DNA of 64,000 nucleotides from an uncultured Litoreibacter sp. (GTDB taxonomy: Bacteria; Pseudomonadota; Alphaproteobacteria; Rhodobacterales; Rhodobacteraceae). The first letter of the stretch is position 1; each line of letters opens with the position of its first letter. Positions 8,551 to 16,918 of this stretch are shown piece by piece. The DNA is taken from the NCBI GenBank assembly GCA_947494435.1, contig CANLUY010000001.1:796001-860000 (forward strand), in the 5' to 3' direction. The notes beneath the pieces were generated by a model. The model worked only from the letters and a program-made list of their open reading frames with translations. It did not search any database and was not told the origin of the DNA. The position numbers and the translations under genes are program-made.

Positions 8551-9551
8551 CTTAAGTACCCCGTCAGCGACAACCGAGCAGCCTTTGATGTCGCCAAATA
8601 GAAGCTCTCAAGTTGAAATTGAACTTGCTCAAATCGAGACGCAGTTTCGAACAAGTCCGCCGCAACGATTTCGTTCTTCATCTGCGATAGACCACTTTTA
8701 TGGGCCAGATTTTGCGTAGCAACGTCGGCATTCGTTTCTTGAAGAATCCCGATTTGGGCCCGTAACGACGTGAGTGCTGACTCTTGCTGAATGATATTTC
8801 CTGCAGTTGTTCTTATAAGCTCAGTTCTTTCGTCTGGGTCCGAAGCAAAAGCGCCATCTTCGACCAAAGCGACTACAGCCAAATCACGAATGATATTGCG
8901 AAGTTCGACGTCTTCGGCGGTCATTGGAAACGTGACCTCATGTGTCTCACTTACCTTTACACCGGATGTTTGAGCCGTGCCGCCTGCATAGCCGAAAGTG
9001 TCAAACCCACCTGGTAGCGCGAACCAATCATCCACACGTTGCAAAAAATCGGTTGCATCCACCGCACCGGCCGTTGCCGTCTTCAATTGTGTCAATATAT
9101 CATCTGAACTCACCAACGGCGGAGTTTCTGAAGCCACGCCTGAAAATACGTAAATACTACCGATGCGAACGGACAAGGCAGACATTACAGAAGAAAGCTT
9201 GTTTTCTCCCCCTCGCACCTTTGCATCGATAACATCATGACCTGCATCGAGATTTACCAAGAGTGACGGCCCAAAGCCTTCAAGCTCTCGCGCGATGGTA
9301 TCGAACGAGGCTTCTGCGTAGGTTAATTTTTGGTCAACGGATTTTCGGCTTTCTTCAAAGGCATCCAACAGTCTAAGGGAATGCTCTATTGCAATAAACG
9401 GGCCACTGTTGCCACCAGTTACACCAAATGGATTGGTCTTCCGCCCGCTCGAAAGTTCCTGTGCAAGCTGAGAAAACTCGATTTTAAGATCAGCGTTATT
9501 ACGCCTTGCGAGAAAACTTGATGAAAGATCTCCAACTCCAGTAATACTCAT
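8547..9551 (-). CDS. flgL: Flagellar hook-associated protein FlgL
   Basis: Hook-filament junction protein exported by the flagellar type III system. 334 residues. Flagellin-like N-terminal helix DLSSSFLARRNNADLKIEFSQLAQELSSGRKTNP and C-terminal helix LAHKSGLSQMKNEIVAADLFETASRFEQVQFQLESFYLATSKAARLSL are the D0/D1 coiled-coil pieces. The call of FlgL rather than flagellin rests on position between flgK and flgI and on length. Starts two bases from the flgK stop. Confidence 0.9.
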   Translation of the reverse strand: MSITGVGDLSSSFLARRNNADLKIEFSQLAQELSSGRKTNPFGVTGGNSGPFIAIEHSLRLLDAFEESRKSVDQKLTYAEASFDTIARELEGFGPSLLVNLDAGHDVIDAKVRGGENKLSSVMSALSVRIGSIYVFSGVASETPPLVSSDDILTQLKTATAGAVDATDFLQRVDDWFALPGGFDTFGYAGGTAQTSGVKVSETHEVTFPMTAEDVELRNIIRDLAVVALVEDGAFASDPDERTELIRTTAGNIIQQESALTSLRAQIGILQETNADVATQNLAHKSGLSQMKNEIVAADLFETASRFEQVQFQLESFYLATSKAARLSLTGYLR

Positions 9552-9552
9552 C

Positions 9553-10989
9553 TTAAATCCTCAACAATGACTGCATCATCTGATCGATCGTCTCGATCAC
9601 CTTGGCATTCGCTGCATAGCTTTGCTCAATGACCAGAAGCTTCTGCATCTCTTGATCCGTATCGACACCAAAGCTTCGTTCTGCGTCGCCAAAGGCATTT
9701 ACTTGAGCGGTCGAGAACGCAACCGCATTGTTCGCCTGAAATTCTTGTACACTGACAGTGGACTGGTATTGACCAACAACGCTTGAAAAAGGAGGTATGG
9801 TCGCGCCCGATTGAGATTGGGAGAGCGCTTCCCCGAGTGACGTTAAGATAGTGTTGTCGCCGACCGGACCGGGTGATGCAGCACCAATCCCATCGCGTAA
9901 CCGCCAAACATCGCCTCCCGCGTTAGGGTCCACCGCTGCGCTCAGGGATAGACGGGAGGAGAGGCCCACTTCATTCAACGGATCAAACGCCAGTCCGTCA
10001 TCTGTGAATATCCCCGCCCCGCCTGCAAGTGTTGGGTCAACGGAGGGATCAGAGGTCCTTTGGATCAAATCGCGAGCTAATCCGTCTAATGACGCCTGCG
10101 CAGACACCGCTGTTTCATCGCGCAATTTGAATGCGGCGGAAAGGCTTCCCCCATTTATGGCGTCGAGCGCAGTTCCTGACATTGTGGCGGAACCGGAAAT
10201 CGTAAGCCCTGACAAGGCATTTGATTGCACAGTCATGTCTGGAACAATCAGTGCCGTGGGTGTGAACTCAAGCTGAGCGGCTGTATCCTCTACCAAAATT
10301 GTTCCATTTGACGTCATAAGCGCAACTCTGCCGTGGTCTCTTGGAAGTTCTTTAAGTGGTATCTTGTCGCTGATCTCATCAATCAGTTGCTGGCGTTGAT
10401 CAAACAATGCCGACACATCAAAGCCCGAAACAGATTGCGTCCGAATTTGATCGTTGAGGCTTTCGATTGCACTGAGGTTCCTGTTGATGTGCTGCACTTG
10501 TGCGTGAATAGACTGGTCCGCAGAAAGCCGGGCGCTTTGGACCATGTCGGATGCCGAGTTGAAAGAGCGAACGATGTTGCCAGCAGCATTTATTGCCGAA
10601 CCAAGCGCAGATACACTTTCAGGTGTTGCCGAAGCTGAAACCAAAGCGGCTTCAAAAGCTGCGATGCGGCCCGTCAACGAACCTACATCCTCTGGCGATC
10701 CTAATTCGCTATTTAGACTTGCAAAAAAAGTTGCATCTTGCTGCGCAAAACCCAGGGCTGCATCAGCTATCCGCCGTTCATTAATTGCAACTTGATTTAC
10801 GACCCGCTCAATCCCGCTGACACGAACGCCAGCACCAGTTCCACCGACTTGCGCTGCAGAGAGGTTGATTTCCCTACGGCCATAGCCCTCGGTCAGCGCA
10901 TTCGCCACATTGGAAGAGACAAGCTGAGCGGACCTTGTCGCTGCGGAGAGGCCGGAGTTGGCATTTGATAGCGCACTTGTCAGGCTCAT
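9553..10989 (-). CDS. flgK: Flagellar hook-associated protein FlgK
   Basis: First hook-filament junction protein. 478 residues, shorter than the enteric protein but typical of Rhodobacterales. N-terminus SLTSALSNANSGLSAATRSAQLVSSNVANALTEGYGRREI has the rod/hook-family helix. The C-terminus EMQKLLVIEQSYAANAKVIETIDQMMQSLLRI is the conserved FlgK end. Coil segments lie between residues 150 and 200. Co-directional with flgE upstream (27-nt gap to its stop) and flgL downstream. Confidence 0.95.
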   Translation of the reverse strand: MSLTSALSNANSGLSAATRSAQLVSSNVANALTEGYGRREINLSAAQVGGTGAGVRVSGIERVVNQVAINERRIADAALGFAQQDATFFASLNSELGSPEDVGSLTGRIAAFEAALVSASATPESVSALGSAINAAGNIVRSFNSASDMVQSARLSADQSIHAQVQHINRNLSAIESLNDQIRTQSVSGFDVSALFDQRQQLIDEISDKIPLKELPRDHGRVALMTSNGTILVEDTAAQLEFTPTALIVPDMTVQSNALSGLTISGSATMSGTALDAINGGSLSAAFKLRDETAVSAQASLDGLARDLIQRTSDPSVDPTLAGGAGIFTDDGLAFDPLNEVGLSSRLSLSAAVDPNAGGDVWRLRDGIGAASPGPVGDNTILTSLGEALSQSQSGATIPPFSSVVGQYQSTVSVQEFQANNAVAFSTAQVNAFGDAERSFGVDTDQEMQKLLVIEQSYAANAKVIETIDQMMQSLLRI

Positions 10990-11016
10990 AATGTCATCCT
11001 TCTAAGTTGAAATGAA

Positions 11017-12321
11017 TTACCGTTTAATGTTCGTTGTCTCTTGAAGCATCTCATCGACGGTCTGGATAACCTTTGCGTTTGACGAATAAGCGCGTTGGGT
11101 CTGAATCAATTGGGTAAGTTCGCCTGCAACATCAGTTGTTGATTCTTCGAGCGCAAATCCGATGATGTCGCCGGTTGGTCCGTCACCAGCGTCCCACAGA
11201 AAGAAAGAACCACTATCCAGTGTTGTTTGGTAAGTTTGGTCATCCATCGCTTGAAGACCATTCGGATTGGGTAAGTCGACCAGTGGGATCTGATATACCG
11301 TTCTCGTAATTCCGATATCGAATGTCGCTTTTACAAATCCATTCTGATCAACATCAACCGACGTCATGTTGCCGATCGGTGATCCGTCTTTGGTGATTTG
11401 AGTTGGAGCGAAGCTGTCCGACAATTGGGTCAGTCCCGTCCCCTCGTTCAACTGGCCGATCGTGATATCCAAAGGACCACCAGCGACGTTTACCTGAAAC
11501 GAGCCAGTTGCCGGAACATAAGCCCCGCCACTGATCACCCCAACAGCATCAAGCGTCCCGCCTGATCCACGTGAGGCATCGAAGTCCAGAGTGTACTCGC
11601 CAATCACCGCGCCGCCTTGAGCCGAGTCGGCCAATTGCATATTCCAGCGGTTGGGCATGCCAGTTGGAGGTACATCCGGCGTAAATGTCACCAAGACACT
11701 TTGGGACGTTCCAAGGTTGTCATAGTATTCTACCGATAGTTCAATCGGATCACCGCTAGCGCCTACCTCAGTCTCCGTCGCCGGAAGATTGACACCCAAA
11801 TTCATTTTCGTGGTTGGATCACCAGCAAATTGGTTGACGTTGATTTGTACCGGCTCCAATCCGTCTGCAGTATCGCGCGGATTTGTAGGAACCGATCCGT
11901 CGGCGGCTGCTGGCCACCCTAACAAAGCCATGCCGTTTTGGTTGACCAAAAAACCTTGCGAGTCTGTTCTGAAGGACCCAGTTGTCGCGAGGCGGAACGG
12001 GCGGTCACCACCATTGCTATTGTCGATCGAAGACCCCGTCGTAACGGGCAGGAAACCCCTTCCGCGAACAGCTAAATCGGTCGAGTTACCAGTCGTTACG
12101 AGAGACCCAGCTTGATCAATCAGCCTTTGAGACGTCACGCGGACGCCACCCGCAGAGTACGTGCCCGTCCCGTTAGAAATGACCATTGAATGAAAGCTGG
12201 TCACAGCCCGTTTATAGCCAAATGTATTGGAATTCGCGATGTTGTCAGAAATCGTGGAAAGTCTGTTCGCATTCGCGGCAAGGCCCGCTACACCTGCGTT
12301 CAACGAGGAAGAGATTGTCAT
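11017..12321 (-). CDS. flgE: Flagellar hook protein FlgE
   Basis: Main hook subunit. I start at ATG 12321 giving MTISSSLNAGVAGLAANANRLSTISDNIANSNTFGYKRA, the standard N-terminal rod/hook motif, with AAAGGTGCA upstream; an ATG at 12342 would add seven residues. 434 residues. The centre has the FlgE core (VDVDQNGFVKATFDIG) and the end is ELTQLIQTQRAYSSNAKVIQTVDEMLQETTNIKR. Sits between motB and flgK, an order I recall from Rhodobacterales flagellar clusters. Confidence 0.95.
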   Translation of the reverse strand: MTISSSLNAGVAGLAANANRLSTISDNIANSNTFGYKRAVTSFHSMVISNGTGTYSAGGVRVTSQRLIDQAGSLVTTGNSTDLAVRGRGFLPVTTGSSIDNSNGGDRPFRLATTGSFRTDSQGFLVNQNGMALLGWPAAADGSVPTNPRDTADGLEPVQINVNQFAGDPTTKMNLGVNLPATETEVGASGDPIELSVEYYDNLGTSQSVLVTFTPDVPPTGMPNRWNMQLADSAQGGAVIGEYTLDFDASRGSGGTLDAVGVISGGAYVPATGSFQVNVAGGPLDITIGQLNEGTGLTQLSDSFAPTQITKDGSPIGNMTSVDVDQNGFVKATFDIGITRTVYQIPLVDLPNPNGLQAMDDQTYQTTLDSGSFFLWDAGDGPTGDIIGFALEESTTDVAGELTQLIQTQRAYSSNAKVIQTVDEMLQETTNIKR

Positions 12322-12412
12322 GCATGCACCTTTCTGAGGCAAACTAGGTTCATGCGTGACTATCGGGGGCTATCCTTAAATCCCCCCTAACATATAAAAT
12401 TGATTGTAGTTT

Positions 12413-13252
12413 CTACTCGTAGTCACTGCGGAGCAAAGTGACTTCCAAGCGATTGTTACGCACAGACATTGGATCTTCGAGATAAGGCTGTTGCTGCCCA
12501 TGACCTGTCACTCGCGAAATGCGGTCCCGATCTAACCCAAGCGCTTCTATCAATTCGCGGGTGCGCTGCGCGCGGTCAGTGGTCAGAGTCCACGACGGAT
12601 TCTGTATCAGCAGAGGGCTGAAAGCCTCGCTGTGGGCGGCAATGGCGACGTTGTTGGTGACAAGATCAAAGGCTTCGATCAAAATCTCGGATATCGCATT
12701 CATAATCGCGGTTGGCTTGGATGTACCCGGTTCAAACAAGGGTTCACCTTCAAGATCAAAAATCTCGATCACCAAACCTTCATCCGTTAACCGTGTGTTT
12801 ATATGCTTCTTGGCCATTTCTTGGACAAGACTTTCGCCACCACGACCGATGATCCCAAGCTCTGCAATTTCAAGGTCGCTCATCTGCCGCGCTGCGGTCG
12901 CCTCGTCCAGACCGTCCAAGCCTTGTTCGGTCAATCCAACAGGGGGCAGTTCGGCGAAACCGCCCGTCCCGCTTTGCGCAAGCGTCTCTTCCGACATGAG
13001 GCTATCGCCAGAAAACGCCCCTGTTCCGCCACCGGAGACACGCGCAACAGCAATTGTCGGGCTGAAATAATCTGCAAGCCCCTTCCGTTGCTTTTCCGTT
13101 GTCGCATTGAGCAACCACATCAGCATGAAGAAGGCCATCATCGCGGTCACGAAATCCGCATATGCCACTTTCCAAGCGCCACCATGATGCCCGTCCCCAC
13201 CGACGACTTTCTTTCGTTTGATAATGATTGGGCGAACAGCATCGTCGGACAT
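12413..13252 (-). CDS. motB: Flagellar motor stator protein MotB
   Basis: 279 residues. N-terminal plug and single membrane helix: GGAWKVAYADFVTAMMAFFMLMWLLNATTEKQRKGLADYFSP, with the proton-binding Asp in YADFVTAMMAF (residue ~33). The C-terminal OmpA-like peptidoglycan-binding domain (~residues 150-275) includes NVAIAAHSEAF, LTTDRAQRTRELIEALGLDRDRISRVTGHGQQQPYLEDPMSVRNNRLEVTLL. Pairs with MotA, which is not in the window. First gene of the local flagellar block; no flagellar gene lies upstream of it here. Confidence 0.95.
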   Translation of the reverse strand: MSDDAVRPIIIKRKKVVGGDGHHGGAWKVAYADFVTAMMAFFMLMWLLNATTEKQRKGLADYFSPTIAVARVSGGGTGAFSGDSLMSEETLAQSGTGGFAELPPVGLTEQGLDGLDEATAARQMSDLEIAELGIIGRGGESLVQEMAKKHINTRLTDEGLVIEIFDLEGEPLFEPGTSKPTAIMNAISEILIEAFDLVTNNVAIAAHSEAFSPLLIQNPSWTLTTDRAQRTRELIEALGLDRDRISRVTGHGQQQPYLEDPMSVRNNRLEVTLLRSDYE

Positions 13253-13329
13253 TGAAGGGACCTCTTGTTTATGTGGTCCAATAATCCATTCTCAGTGAAG
13301 TCATTCTTAACAGCTAAAGATTTAACGAC

Positions 13330-13755
13330 TTATGCCCTGTTCAAAAGGAGGCAGGTCTCGCTGTTTAGAACACCCGCGATTTCGCGGATTTCGCGGAGCA
13401 CCCGATCAAAGTCGGCGAGCGACGTCGTCTCTAATCGGGCCACAAGATCCCATGTTCCGTTGGTTGTGTGCAATTCCGAGACTTCCGATTTTCGCCGAAG
13501 CGTTGCGATCACTGCTCTGCTTTTGTTGCCTTCAAGCTCAATCATCATCACAGCGCGGACAGTATCCGTTTGCACTGACGTGCTGACATCAATTGTGAAG
13601 CGTTGAATAACGCCATCGCGCTGTAAACGCTCAAGACGGGATTTTACAGTGGCGCGGGCCACCCCCATCTTTGCGGCCAGCGTTGTTGTTGTCACCCTCG
13701 CATCAACCTTCAAAAGGTTCAACAAATCTAGATCAGTTTGGTCGAGTGGTGTCAT
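13330..13755 (-). CDS. Lrp/AsnC-family transcriptional regulator
   Basis: 141 residues, started at ATG 13755 (MTPLDQTDLDLLNLLKVDARVTTTTLAAKMGVARATVKSRLERLQRDGVIQRFT), the usual start just ahead of the N-terminal winged helix-turn-helix. The C-terminal RAM domain (~residues 65-140) includes AVMMIELEGNKSRAVIATLRR. Divergent from arginase, with TTATCA-type half sites between them. By analogy to other Lrp-type activators next to arginine-catabolism genes it likely senses an amino acid and controls arginase/ornithine cyclodeaminase (inference). Confidence 0.88.
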   Translation of the reverse strand: MTPLDQTDLDLLNLLKVDARVTTTTLAAKMGVARATVKSRLERLQRDGVIQRFTIDVSTSVQTDTVRAVMMIELEGNKSRAVIATLRRKSEVSELHTTNGTWDLVARLETTSLADFDRVLREIREIAGVLNSETCLLLNRA

Positions 13756-13762
13756 GGGGTAT

Positions 13763-13810
13763 TTATCACTTTGATTAAAGTTATTATCGATATGATAAAT
13801 CAACTTATCA
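13763..13810. promoter_or_regulatory. Cluster of TTATCA/TGATAA half sites between lrp-type gene and arginase
   Basis: TGATAA (13793-13798) and TTATCA (13805-13810) form a perfect inverted repeat with a six-base spacer. TTATC (13784-13788) and GATAA (13794-13798) form another with a five-base spacer, and a further TTATCA lies at 13763-13768. Several phased half sites in a divergent promoter region suit an oligomeric Lrp-type protein. Binding is inferred. Confidence 0.55.
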
Positions 13811-13885
13811 CTTATGCCAATATAGCGGATTCTTTGCATAGCTTTCTGACACTACAGTTCACTCGGAATCAGAATGGAGTAGAAC

Positions 13886-14818
13886 ATGGGTCAGATGTCT
13901 TGTGGATTGATCGGTGCGCCAGTTCAGTCAGGTGCCAGTCAACCCGGATGCCTCATGGGGCCGGACGGGTATCGCACTGCAGGGCTGAGCCAAGTGATCG
14001 AAGAGCTTGGTTTTCAGGTAACCGATTTTGGCAATGTAGCACCTCAACAGAGTTCTCAAAGCACCCATGCGAACCCCGCAGTTCATGACTTGGGGGAGAC
14101 AATTGGCTGGGCCAGCGCCCTTAAAGACGCAGCTCTTGATGCAATAGCTAAAGTGGATTTACCAATTTTCTTGGGCGGGGATCACAGCTTGTCCATCGGC
14201 ACAGTACCTGGTGTCGCCGAACATGCCGCAGCCAAGGGGCAAGAACAATTTGTCCTCTGGCTTGATGCCCACCCCGACATCCACACGTTAGACACGACTG
14301 ACAGCGGTAATCTACACGGTACCCCAGTTGCCTACTTTATTGGACAAACCGGTTTTGAAGGCGTTTATCCTGACTTACAGGTGACCGTATCGCCCAAGAA
14401 TGTTTGCATGCTGGGGATCAGGTCCGTCGACAAGGCCGAGCGTGACGCATTGAGCGAAATAGGCGTCGATGTGCATGACATGCGCGCGATTGATGAACAT
14501 GGCATTGCGGCCCCACTGCGCGCCTTTCTGGAGCGTGTCAGAAACGCCAATGGTGCGTTGCATGTCAGCCTCGATGTCGACTTCCTCGACCCCGATATTG
14601 CACCTGCTGTCGGTACAACCGTACCGGGTGGCGCGACATTCCGTGAAGCGCATCTGGTGATGGAGATGCTGCATGACAGCGGGTTTGTGACCTCCATCGA
14701 TCTGGTCGAACTCAATCCTTTTCTTGATGAGCGCGGTCGTACGGCACAGCTCATGGTCGATCTTTGCGCAAGCCTTTTGGGACGTAAAGTTCTCGACCGC
14801 AAAACCCGTAGATATTGA
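13886..14818 (+). CDS. rocF: Arginase
   Basis: Hydrolyses L-arginine to L-ornithine and urea. 310 residues. The binuclear manganese site motifs are all visible: FLGGDHSLS (residues ~91-99), WLDAHPDIHT (usual DAHxD) and SLDVDFLDPD (SxDxDxxDP). Begins MGQMSCGLIGAPVQSGASQPG. Followed by ornithine cyclodeaminase 25 bases on, giving a two-step route arginine to ornithine to proline. Regulated presumably by the divergent Lrp-type gene. Confidence 0.96.
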   Translation: MGQMSCGLIGAPVQSGASQPGCLMGPDGYRTAGLSQVIEELGFQVTDFGNVAPQQSSQSTHANPAVHDLGETIGWASALKDAALDAIAKVDLPIFLGGDHSLSIGTVPGVAEHAAAKGQEQFVLWLDAHPDIHTLDTTDSGNLHGTPVAYFIGQTGFEGVYPDLQVTVSPKNVCMLGIRSVDKAERDALSEIGVDVHDMRAIDEHGIAAPLRAFLERVRNANGALHVSLDVDFLDPDIAPAVGTTVPGGATFREAHLVMEMLHDSGFVTSIDLVELNPFLDERGRTAQLMVDLCASLLGRKVLDRKTRRY

Positions 14819-14843
14819 TAAGCGAAGCAAAGGATACCCAACG

Positions 14844-15893
14844 ATGACAAAGCCCGCCCCATCCAAGCTCGCAATGGTTCCATTTGTGAGCGTTGAAGAC
14901 ATGATGAAAATCGTAAATACGATTGGGCCATCAGACGTGATTGCAAGTATCGCAAACTACATCGAAGCCGACTTTCTAAGGTGGGAACAGTTCGATAAAA
15001 CACCCCGCGTTGCCGCGCATTCCGCCGAGGGCGTGATCGAGCTTATGCCGACTTCAGACGGTGAGACATACGGGTTCAAATACGTGAATGGCCACCCAGC
15101 CAATATGGCAAGAGGGTTCCAAACGGTCACGGCCTTCGGCGTTTTGGCCCGCGTTGACAACGGATATCCCATCTTGTTGTCAGAAATGACAGTTCTAACG
15201 GCTCTGCGCACAGCCGCGACATCCGCCGTTGCCGCAAAATACCTCGCGCCTCAGAACTCCACAACGATGGCAATGATCGGAAACGGGGCGCAGTGCGAAT
15301 TTCAAGCATTGGCGTTTCAAAAGGTTATCGAGATCGACACCGTCCGACTGTATGACATTGACCCGCAAGCCACAGCGAAAGCGGCGCGCAACCTTGCCGA
15401 CACCGGGCTGACAGTTATTACCTGCAGCACTGTTCAAGACGCTGTAGCGGGCGTCGACATCATCACGACCTGCACGGCGGACAAACAATATGCGACGATC
15501 CTGACTGACAACATGGTCGGCGCTGGCCAGCACATCAATGCGATCGGTGGCGATTGCCCGGGCAAGACCGAGCTGCACCGCGATATCCTTCTGCGCTCAG
15601 ACATCTTTGTGGAGTACCCACCGCAAACGCGTATCGAAGGGGAAATACAGCAGCTAGACGAAGATCATCAGATTACCGAGCTATGGAAAGTCATTGCCGG
15701 AAAAACAGGGGGACGCACATCGGCTTCGCAAATCACACTGTTTGACAGTGTCGGTTTTGCTACCGAAGACTTTTCTGCCCTGCGGTACATCCGCGATCAA
15801 TTGGAGCCCACGGGGCATTACCAGTTGCTTGATATGCTGGCTGACCCTGATGATCCTCGTGACTTGTTTGGGATGCTGCGTCGTGCGCGCTAA
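14844..15893 (+). CDS. Ornithine cyclodeaminase
   Basis: Converts L-ornithine to L-proline and ammonia using tightly bound NAD. 349 residues from ATG 14844 (MTKPAPSKLAMVPFVSVEDMMKIVN), preceded by AAAGGA; an upstream in-frame ATG would overlap arginase deeply. Substrate region FKYVNGHPANMARGFQTVTAFGVLARVDNGYPILLSEMTVLTALRTAATSAVAAKYLA and the dinucleotide motif MIGNGAQCEFQALAF are characteristic of the OCD/mu-crystallin family. Overlaps the convergent solute-binding gene by four bases. Confidence 0.94.
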   Translation: MTKPAPSKLAMVPFVSVEDMMKIVNTIGPSDVIASIANYIEADFLRWEQFDKTPRVAAHSAEGVIELMPTSDGETYGFKYVNGHPANMARGFQTVTAFGVLARVDNGYPILLSEMTVLTALRTAATSAVAAKYLAPQNSTTMAMIGNGAQCEFQALAFQKVIEIDTVRLYDIDPQATAKAARNLADTGLTVITCSTVQDAVAGVDIITTCTADKQYATILTDNMVGAGQHINAIGGDCPGKTELHRDILLRSDIFVEYPPQTRIEGEIQQLDEDHQITELWKVIAGKTGGRTSASQITLFDSVGFATEDFSALRYIRDQLEPTGHYQLLDMLADPDDPRDLFGMLRRAR

Positions 15894-16918
15894 CGCTGTT
15901 CCATTGAGCTGACCCAACTGCGCAAGAAGGTCTCGCGCCGCATGGTATCGAGAAAAACCAGAAGACCGGGGCCGAGCCGGATGGGGCGACGCTCCGGCGC
16001 TTCATCTTCGCGCAAAGCCTCAACGGCGGGCAGGCCCGTTTGACGGACAAGATCCGGCTCTGCGCTGAGGCCTACGAGGAAATCGATCATCAATCCACTC
16101 TCAGGGACAGCCTGTGCATTCGATGGGATCAATGCTGTGCGCAACATCACAGACACGTAGTCGTCCATCTCAATAATCGCGATGCCGGGTGTATCCTTCA
16201 GGCGTGACTGAGCGTAACTTCCAAGTACATTGTAAGCAATTGCAAGCGTTCCGTCGGCCACGTCACGGATCATCTGGCTTGTGCAGCAGTACAGCTTTGC
16301 ATTCAGGCGGCCCATAACTTCTGTAAGTTGCCAGAAGCTTTCGGTGTTGCGAGAATCCTGTGTCGCAAACAGATATCCTGCGCCAGAGACCCGCACATCA
16401 TACGTGCCAACACGGCCATCGAAGATATCGGCGTGCGTGCGCAACAACTCGATCAAATCCGTCCGCGTCTTGGGCAGCGCGATGCCCTCAAACGCCTGTT
16501 TTGAGACGACAAGGACTGTTGGCTCCTGAGTAAATGCGAAGACCTGATTGCGCCACGTTGCCCAGTCCGGAAGACCATCGGTCGCTTCAGAGCTATAGCT
16601 TTGCGCAAATCCGTCATTGGCAAGCTTGGTCTGCAGATCCATAGCGGAAGAAATCGCGAGGTCGTATTCCACGCCCTCATCATAAAGCCCGCGCATCACC
16701 TCGGCACTACTGGCCACATCATATTGAATGGAAATTGCGGGATGCTTTGTTTGGAAAGCCGCCAATATTGGCTCAAACACGTCAACGTCAGCAGTTGAGA
16801 GGATACGCAGAACAGATTGCTCCGCCTCTGCAGGATAGGTCCGGCTTTCTTCAAGCTCGAGCGCGCCAGCGGCACCGACCCATAAGCTTAAGCCAATGGC
16901 AAAACCAAGGTGACGCAT
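15890..16918 (-). CDS. Periplasmic solute-binding protein without ABC partner, next to TctDE
   Basis: 342 residues with signal peptide MRHLGFAIGLSLWVGAAGA and a type-2 periplasmic binding fold (LRILSTADVDVFEPILAAFQTKHPAISIQYD; AYNVLGSYAQSR), like iron/spermidine-type ABC binding proteins. No ABC permease or ATPase is adjacent. Its 5' end overlaps the end of the sensor kinase gene by 31 bases and the three genes run together on the minus strand, so it probably acts as a sensory partner of the kinase, not as a transporter subunit (inference). The ligand is unknown. Confidence 0.82.
   Translation of the reverse strand: MRHLGFAIGLSLWVGAAGALELEESRTYPAEAEQSVLRILSTADVDVFEPILAAFQTKHPAISIQYDVASSAEVMRGLYDEGVEYDLAISSAMDLQTKLANDGFAQSYSSEATDGLPDWATWRNQVFAFTQEPTVLVVSKQAFEGIALPKTRTDLIELLRTHADIFDGRVGTYDVRVSGAGYLFATQDSRNTESFWQLTEVMGRLNAKLYCCTSQMIRDVADGTLAIAYNVLGSYAQSRLKDTPGIAIIEMDDYVSVMLRTALIPSNAQAVPESGLMIDFLVGLSAEPDLVRQTGLPAVEALREDEAPERRPIRLGPGLLVFLDTMRRETFLRSWVSSMEQR

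Noticed and set aside
12519-13070. 183-residue open frame opposite motB
   Set aside because: Shadow of the MotB coding frame; Ser/Arg-rich with no pattern.
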